Shown here one piece after another: positions 6,348 through 9,442 of a DNA stretch of 9,442 nt (within the stretch, counting starts at the first letter, position 1; the number at the start of each line of letters is the position of its first letter). Source of the stretch: Flavipsychrobacter stenotrophus (GTDB lineage: Bacteria; Bacteroidota; Bacteroidia; Chitinophagales; Chitinophagaceae). Below the pieces are notes generated by a model. That model was given only the letters and a program-made list of their open reading frames with translations, was not told the origin of the DNA and searched no databases. Location: positions 1-9,442 of the forward strand of contig CANBTK010000038.1 of the NCBI GenBank assembly GCA_947372365.1, read 5' to 3'. Position numbers and translations under genes: made by a program.

Positions 6348-8603
6348 ATGAATAGACAGTTGTTGGGTGTATGGTGTGGGGTGTTTATGTTGGCTTCAGC
6401 GGGCACCAGGGCACAGGAAATAACATTGGCCAGCAATAAATCATCGGCCTATAAAATTGTTATCCCTGCGGAGCCAACGGCCTTAGAGCAAAAAACCGCA
6501 ACTGTTTTACAGAAATATATAAGCCAGGCAACTGGTGCACAATTGCCGGTAGTGCGCGAAAGCGCAGCTACCGGCAATACTGTTATATACGTAGGCCATA
6601 CCGAAAAGGGCGATAGGGTTCACCCTGCTAAATTGCCTGCCGAAGGCTACCTGCTGAAAACGGATGATAAGTCGCTTATAATAATGGGCGGTAGTGGCAA
6701 GGGCTTGATTTACGGTGCCTATGCCTTGCTGGAAAAATATGCGGGCTGCCGCAAAATGAGCGAGGCCCCTGTGGCCTTAAAGCCCATAAGCCAGCTTAAA
6801 ATTCCTGCCCTTAATGAAGAAGTAAAGCCACAGTTCGAGTACAGGGAAACCTACTACCCGGCAGCCAATGACGGAGAATTCCTGGAATGGAACAGGCTGC
6901 AGAAGTTTGAAGACTTGTGGGGCCCACACACATGGGGCCATACTTATGATAAGCTGGTTCCCGCCAAAACTTATTTTAAGGAACACCCGGAATACTACGC
7001 ATTTGTAAAAGGCAAGCGCCAGCCTTCGCAGCTGTGCCTGAGCGATGATGCAGTATATAAAATAGTGGTGGCCGAACTGAAAAAGCGAATGGCTGCCAGC
7101 CCCGATGCGCTATACTGGTCCGTAAGCCCCAATGATGACATTGGGTATTGCGAATGCGAAAAGTGTAAAGCGGTAGATAACGAACAAGGCAGCCCTGCGG
7201 GCTCGCTGATAAAGTTCGTGAATAAAGTTGCGGCAAATTTCCCGGGTTTGAAGATAACCACCCTCGCTTATGGCTACACCCATAAAGCGCCCAAAAACCT
7301 GAAGCCGGCGGCCAATGTTTACATCTTCCTGAGCGACATAGATGCCTTCAGGGATAAGCCATTGGCTGATGAAGGTTCGGCATCAGCTTTCCGAACAGAT
7401 TTGAAAGCATGGGGTGCACTTACCCCCAATATTTTTGTGTGGGACTATACCACACAGTTCACCAATTACCTGGCTCCGTTCCCCAACCTCCATACCCTGC
7501 AGGCTAACATGAAGTACCTGAAATCCAATGGCGTGAAAGGGATTTTCTCGCAGGGCAGTGGCGAAACCTACAGCGAATTTGCAGAGCTGAGGGGTTACTT
7601 AACTGCAAGGCTGCTGGTAGATGCGGATGCCGATGTGAAGCAGCTCACCACCGATTTCCTGAATGAATACTATGGCGCAAAGGCGGGTAAAGCAATAGGC
7701 GAATACATAATCCTGCTACAGGAAAAAATGATAACATCGCACCGCAAGCTGGATATTTATGGCAACCCGGTTAACGAATGGGCCAGCTACCTGTCGCCTG
7801 AAAATATTGACCTGTATAGCAATATCCTTGACCGTGCTGAAGCCGCTGCTGAAGAGAATAAAACCTATCAGGAAAGGGTGATGCGGGTTCGCCTGCCACT
7901 GGAGTATGTGGTGTTGCAACAGGCGCGCTTTTATGGCATAGAAAAGTTTGGGGTTTTCACAAAAGATAATGCAGGCAAATGGCAGGTAAAGGCGAAGCTG
8001 CCGGAGAAGGTAAAACGTTTTGTTGCCAACTGTAAAAAGGCAGGCGTAACAGAGCTTTCGGAAGGCGGGGTAAACCCAGACCAGTATCAGGCAGAATGGG
8101 ATGCTATCTTTAAAGCTGGCGTAACGCCTACGAAGGCAGTAGGTGCAACCGTGGGCATACTGCAACCTTTTACGCCCGACTATCCCGCCAAGGGCAGCCG
8201 CACCCTTGTAGACGGCAACCCCGGCTACAGCGACTTTAGTTATAACTGGCTATGCTTTTATGGCGTGCCCATGGTGGCAACCGTTGACCTCGGCTCAGCC
8301 CAGAGCGTTCAAACTATAAAAATGCACTTTCTCGATGACCCGCGCCACTGGATATTTTTACCCGAAAGATTAAAGGTGGAAGTGTCGGCTGATGGCTCGA
8401 AGTACCAGGCCATAAGCGATGTGGCTGCAGGAGCCGGCGATGAGCATTTTGAATTAACCATTAAAGAGTTTTCTGCACAGAATAAGGGCGCGCAGGTGCG
8501 CTACATAAGGGTTACCGCCGCCAATAGCGGCATACTGCCCGCATGGCGCTTTAAAGAAGGCAAGAGGGCCATGATAGCTTGCGATGAGATTTATGTGCAG
8601 TAG
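6348..8603 (+). CDS. Secreted DUF4838 glycoside-hydrolase-like protein with C-terminal discoidin domain
   Basis: Predicted periplasmic or secreted carbohydrate-active protein of 751 residues. It has a signal peptide (likely cleavage after TRA at 22); Cys10 lies in the hydrophobic core without a lipobox, so it is not an obvious lipoprotein. Residues about 25-148 resemble the alpha/beta domain found N-terminal to GH67 and GH20 catalytic domains (YVGHTE, EGYLLKT, GGSGKGLIYGAYALLEKY). Residues about 158-460 match DUF4838, including WGHTYDKLVP, a CECEKC cluster (268-273), FVWDYTTQF and GSGETYSEFAELRGYL. A helical linker follows. Residues about 598-750 look like an F5/8 type C (CBM32-like) sugar-binding domain (LVDGNP, VDLGSAQSV, LKVEVSADGSKY, VRYIRV). 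It starts 11 bp after the TPR/barrel gene with AAGG shortly upstream of ATG, so it is probably co-transcribed. Context suggests it cuts or edits the exported polymer, as PgaB or BcsZ do; activity and substrate are unknown. Confidence 0.88.
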   Translation: MNRQLLGVWCGVFMLASAGTRAQEITLASNKSSAYKIVIPAEPTALEQKTATVLQKYISQATGAQLPVVRESAATGNTVIYVGHTEKGDRVHPAKLPAEGYLLKTDDKSLIIMGGSGKGLIYGAYALLEKYAGCRKMSEAPVALKPISQLKIPALNEEVKPQFEYRETYYPAANDGEFLEWNRLQKFEDLWGPHTWGHTYDKLVPAKTYFKEHPEYYAFVKGKRQPSQLCLSDDAVYKIVVAELKKRMAASPDALYWSVSPNDDIGYCECEKCKAVDNEQGSPAGSLIKFVNKVAANFPGLKITTLAYGYTHKAPKNLKPAANVYIFLSDIDAFRDKPLADEGSASAFRTDLKAWGALTPNIFVWDYTTQFTNYLAPFPNLHTLQANMKYLKSNGVKGIFSQGSGETYSEFAELRGYLTARLLVDADADVKQLTTDFLNEYYGAKAGKAIGEYIILLQEKMITSHRKLDIYGNPVNEWASYLSPENIDLYSNILDRAEAAAEENKTYQERVMRVRLPLEYVVLQQARFYGIEKFGVFTKDNAGKWQVKAKLPEKVKRFVANCKKAGVTELSEGGVNPDQYQAEWDAIFKAGVTPTKAVGATVGILQPFTPDYPAKGSRTLVDGNPGYSDFSYNWLCFYGVPMVATVDLGSAQSVQTIKMHFLDDPRHWIFLPERLKVEVSADGSKYQAISDVAAGAGDEHFELTIKEFSAQNKGAQVRYIRVTAANSGILPAWRFKEGKRAMIACDEIYVQ

Positions 8604-8647
8604 TTGGGTGGGGGCAGGTACTAATGCCAATATCAATTGCATTTCAG

Positions 8648-8670
8648 AAGCCCATAAATTGGTTGGGCTT
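8648..8670 (+). terminator. Possible weak terminator hairpin after the DUF4838 gene
   Basis: AAGCCCA (8648-8654) and TGGGCTT (8664-8670) form a perfect 7-bp stem around a 9-nt loop, 45 bp after the DUF4838 stop codon and within the convergent gap. The following bases TGTGCCTTCT are only mildly T-rich, so a classical intrinsic terminator is doubtful. Position at the end of the operon favours a terminator role. Confidence 0.4.
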
Positions 8671-8711
8671 TGTGCCTTCTCCGCGAACCCTCGGCGATCT
8701 CTGCGTAAAAC
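8671..8711. repeat. Degenerate GCG-rich dispersed intergenic element (relic)
   Basis: The stretch has three near-tandem motifs of the type CTCxGCGAA (TCCGCGAAC, TCGGCGATC, TCTGCGTAA), with GCG at 8683, 8694 and 8703. It resembles short dispersed intergenic sequences with the words 'GCGAACC...CTGCGTAAA' that I recall from Bacteroidota and other genomes. The match is from memory only. With the hairpin upstream it accounts for most of the 142-bp gap between the convergent genes. Confidence 0.35.
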
Positions 8712-8745
8712 GTTGATGCCGGAATTTACAGTTTCAACTACAAGT

Positions 8746-9117
8746 TTAGTGTTGCGCTATCTTATGCTGCATAATGCCCGCAATAGATGTAGCCCTTGTG
8801 ATGGCCATATCGGCAGTTTCGCCACTAAATAACTCATGCACAGTTTCCTTCCATAGTTTCATCCATTCATCAAAATGCGGCTGCTGTAGCGGCGATAGTT
8901 TATTCAGTTCTATATGCTTCACCATTGGGTTGCCGGTATAGGTGCCGGGTGGCAGCAAAATAGATTCCCAGAACGAAACCATAATGGGAATATGGGCCTC
9001 CCACGAAAAGTGCGCAAACTCAGTGAAAAAGTGGCCGATAACCGGGTCAGTAACTACTTTCTTATAAAAGGTATCAACGAGTATCTGTATGTCTTGTTTG
9101 GTGGTTATGTCGGCCAT
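8746..9117 (-). CDS. Group III truncated hemoglobin
   Basis: Small heme protein of 123 residues, the usual length for a truncated (2-over-2) globin. Members of this family bind O2 or NO and are linked to oxygen handling or nitrosative stress. Visible features are FYKKV with Tyr18 at the probable B10 position, DPVIGHFF (24-31), W39-x2-HIPIMVSFW with His42 at the probable E7 site, GNPMVKHIEL (62-71) with His68 as the probable proximal heme ligand, and HFDEWMKLWKET (81-92) with a Trp at probable G8. The Y-H-W set and the GNP...H signature point to group III, as in Campylobacter Ctb. The gene is transcribed towards the polysaccharide locus and seems functionally separate. Its upstream region has no clear -7/-33 promoter. 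Helix numbering is assigned by eye. Confidence 0.88.
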   Translation of the reverse strand: MADITTKQDIQILVDTFYKKVVTDPVIGHFFTEFAHFSWEAHIPIMVSFWESILLPPGTYTGNPMVKHIELNKLSPLQQPHFDEWMKLWKETVHELFSGETADMAITRATSIAGIMQHKIAQH

Positions 9118-9260
9118 TGTGCAAAGGTTGCAGGTTTTTGTTGATTATGTTAGTTAGCAACTATGAAATCAGGCTATATTAAGCTGTGCCTTAGCTAGAT
9201 GCCCCACACTTTAAAAGTGTGGGACATCGATGTATAACGCCATGTTGTTAGCAGGTGCAC
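9118..9260. other. Intergenic stretch upstream of the hemoglobin gene
   Basis: Apart from the palindrome listed separately at 9198-9228, this gap holds no reading frame I can support. A short dyad TAGTT-AGC-AACTA (9151-9163) lies 34 bp upstream of the hemoglobin start and could be a regulator site, but it is too short to call. I found no TAnnTTTG element on the minus strand in a sensible position. Together with the toxin remnant this accounts for the last 325 bases, which contain no intact gene. Confidence 0.5.
9198..9228. repeat. Strong near-perfect palindrome (REP-like hairpin)
   Basis: CCCACACTTT (9203-9212) and AAAGTGTGGG (9214-9223) are perfect inverted arms around one base. The dyad continues outward through one mismatch to GATG (9198-9201) and CATC (9225-9228), so 14 of 15 pairs match. 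No T-run follows on either strand, arguing against a classical intrinsic terminator. It lies between the hemoglobin gene and a decayed toxin gene. It could be a REP-type dispersed palindrome, a foldback tip of an IS200/IS605-like end, a U-tract-less terminator for the leftward toxin gene, or an operator. I cannot tell these apart from one copy. Confidence 0.6.
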
Positions 9261-9442
9261 TTACTGCTGTGCATCATACTTTGACGCAATAAAAATACGG
9301 ATTTTATAGTACGAATTTCCGAGGGCAATCCCCATCGTTGGTAGTCTCCGAAAGCTGTTCGCCTAATTTACTGATTTCTTTAAGTAGAGAAGGGTATTTT
9401 TTTATCAGCCGTTTCGCTCCTTTTTTGAATGGATCAATAGCT
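9261..9442 (-). pseudogene. RelE/ParE-family toxin remnant: frameshifted, C-terminally truncated, 5' end beyond the window
   Basis: Read leftwards from the window edge, the minus strand encodes IDPFKKGAKRLIKKYPSLL and then KEISKLGEQLSE, the N-terminal helices typical of RelE/ParE toxins. After GAG at 9346-9348 the frame is lost: in frame the text ends at a TAA at 9304-9306, but a shift of one base at about 9342-9345 restores PTMGIALGNSYYKIRIFIASK, which is the conserved 'NP..G..LGN..YKIR..I.SK' core of this family. The restored frame stops at 9261-9263 just after SKYDAQQ, where intact relatives usually continue with a GKGKSGGARVI-like segment. So there are two lesions, a +1 frameshift and loss of the last strands. 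Type II toxins cleave mRNA or poison gyrase; this copy should be inactive. A partner antitoxin would be expected to the right of the window. A single sequencing error could explain the frameshift but not the missing C-terminus. Confidence 0.72.

Noticed and set aside
6348..6413. Lipoprotein signal on the DUF4838 protein at Cys10
   Set aside because: The residues before Cys10 (LGVW) do not form a lipobox, and the Cys is too early in the hydrophobic stretch; an ordinary signal peptide ending at TRA fits better.
8584..8832. Plus-strand 82-codon frame across the convergent gap
   Set aside because: It starts inside the end of the DUF4838 gene, reads through the hairpin and repeat relic, and ends inside the antisense of the hemoglobin gene. 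It has no recognisable protein features.
8914..9144. Plus-strand frame opposite the hemoglobin gene
   Set aside because: It overlaps the well-supported minus-strand globin and is a shadow of its codon pattern.
9151..9163. TAGTT-AGC-AACTA dyad as a hemoglobin-gene operator
   Set aside because: Five-base arms occur often by chance and no known regulator motif or promoter is aligned with it.

Overview
The window looks like a chromosomal segment of a Bacteroidota bacterium. The grounds are protein families typical of that phylum (a TPR/YaiO-type outer-membrane protein and a DUF4838 protein), start codons mostly without a clear Shine-Dalgarno sequence, heavy use of AGG for arginine, and a perfect match to the Bacteroidota -7 promoter element TAnnTTTG in the largest gap inside the main locus. 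The genus cannot be fixed from the sequence alone.

Positions 1-8603 hold a co-directional locus that reads as an exopolysaccharide synthesis and export cluster. In order it has: the last 26 codons of an unidentified gene, whose TAA overlaps the next ATG; two tandem paralogous membrane glycosyltransferases of family GT2 (83-1543 and 1558-3111); a 264-bp gap with a candidate promoter and a G-poor A/C-rich leader built on three 40-bp repeats; a 986-residue secreted protein with a long TPR array and a C-terminal YaiO-like outer-membrane beta-barrel (3376-6336); and, 11 bp later, a secreted DUF4838 protein with a glycosidase-like N-terminal domain and a C-terminal discoidin (F5/8 type C) domain (6348-8603). 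By analogy with Pga (PgaC synthase, PgaA TPR-porin, PgaB glycan-modifying enzyme) and Bcs systems, the inferred order of events is polymer synthesis at the inner membrane, guidance across the periplasm by the TPR scaffold, exit through the barrel, and trimming or editing by the DUF4838 enzyme. The sugar is unknown and the whole assignment is inference from gene content.

Positions 8604-9442 are a different neighbourhood. A 142-bp convergent gap carries a weak hairpin and a degenerate GCG-rich intergenic element. A group III truncated hemoglobin lies on the minus strand (8746-9117). The last 325 bp contain a strong near-perfect palindrome (9198-9228) and, unlisted by simple ORF calling, the frameshifted and C-terminally truncated remains of a RelE/ParE-family toxin on the minus strand (9261-9442), which runs off the window edge.

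The most noteworthy items are the complete-looking polymer locus with two diverged synthases, the G-free repeat leader, the six-copy 109-residue super-repeat in the TPR domain, and the decayed toxin.
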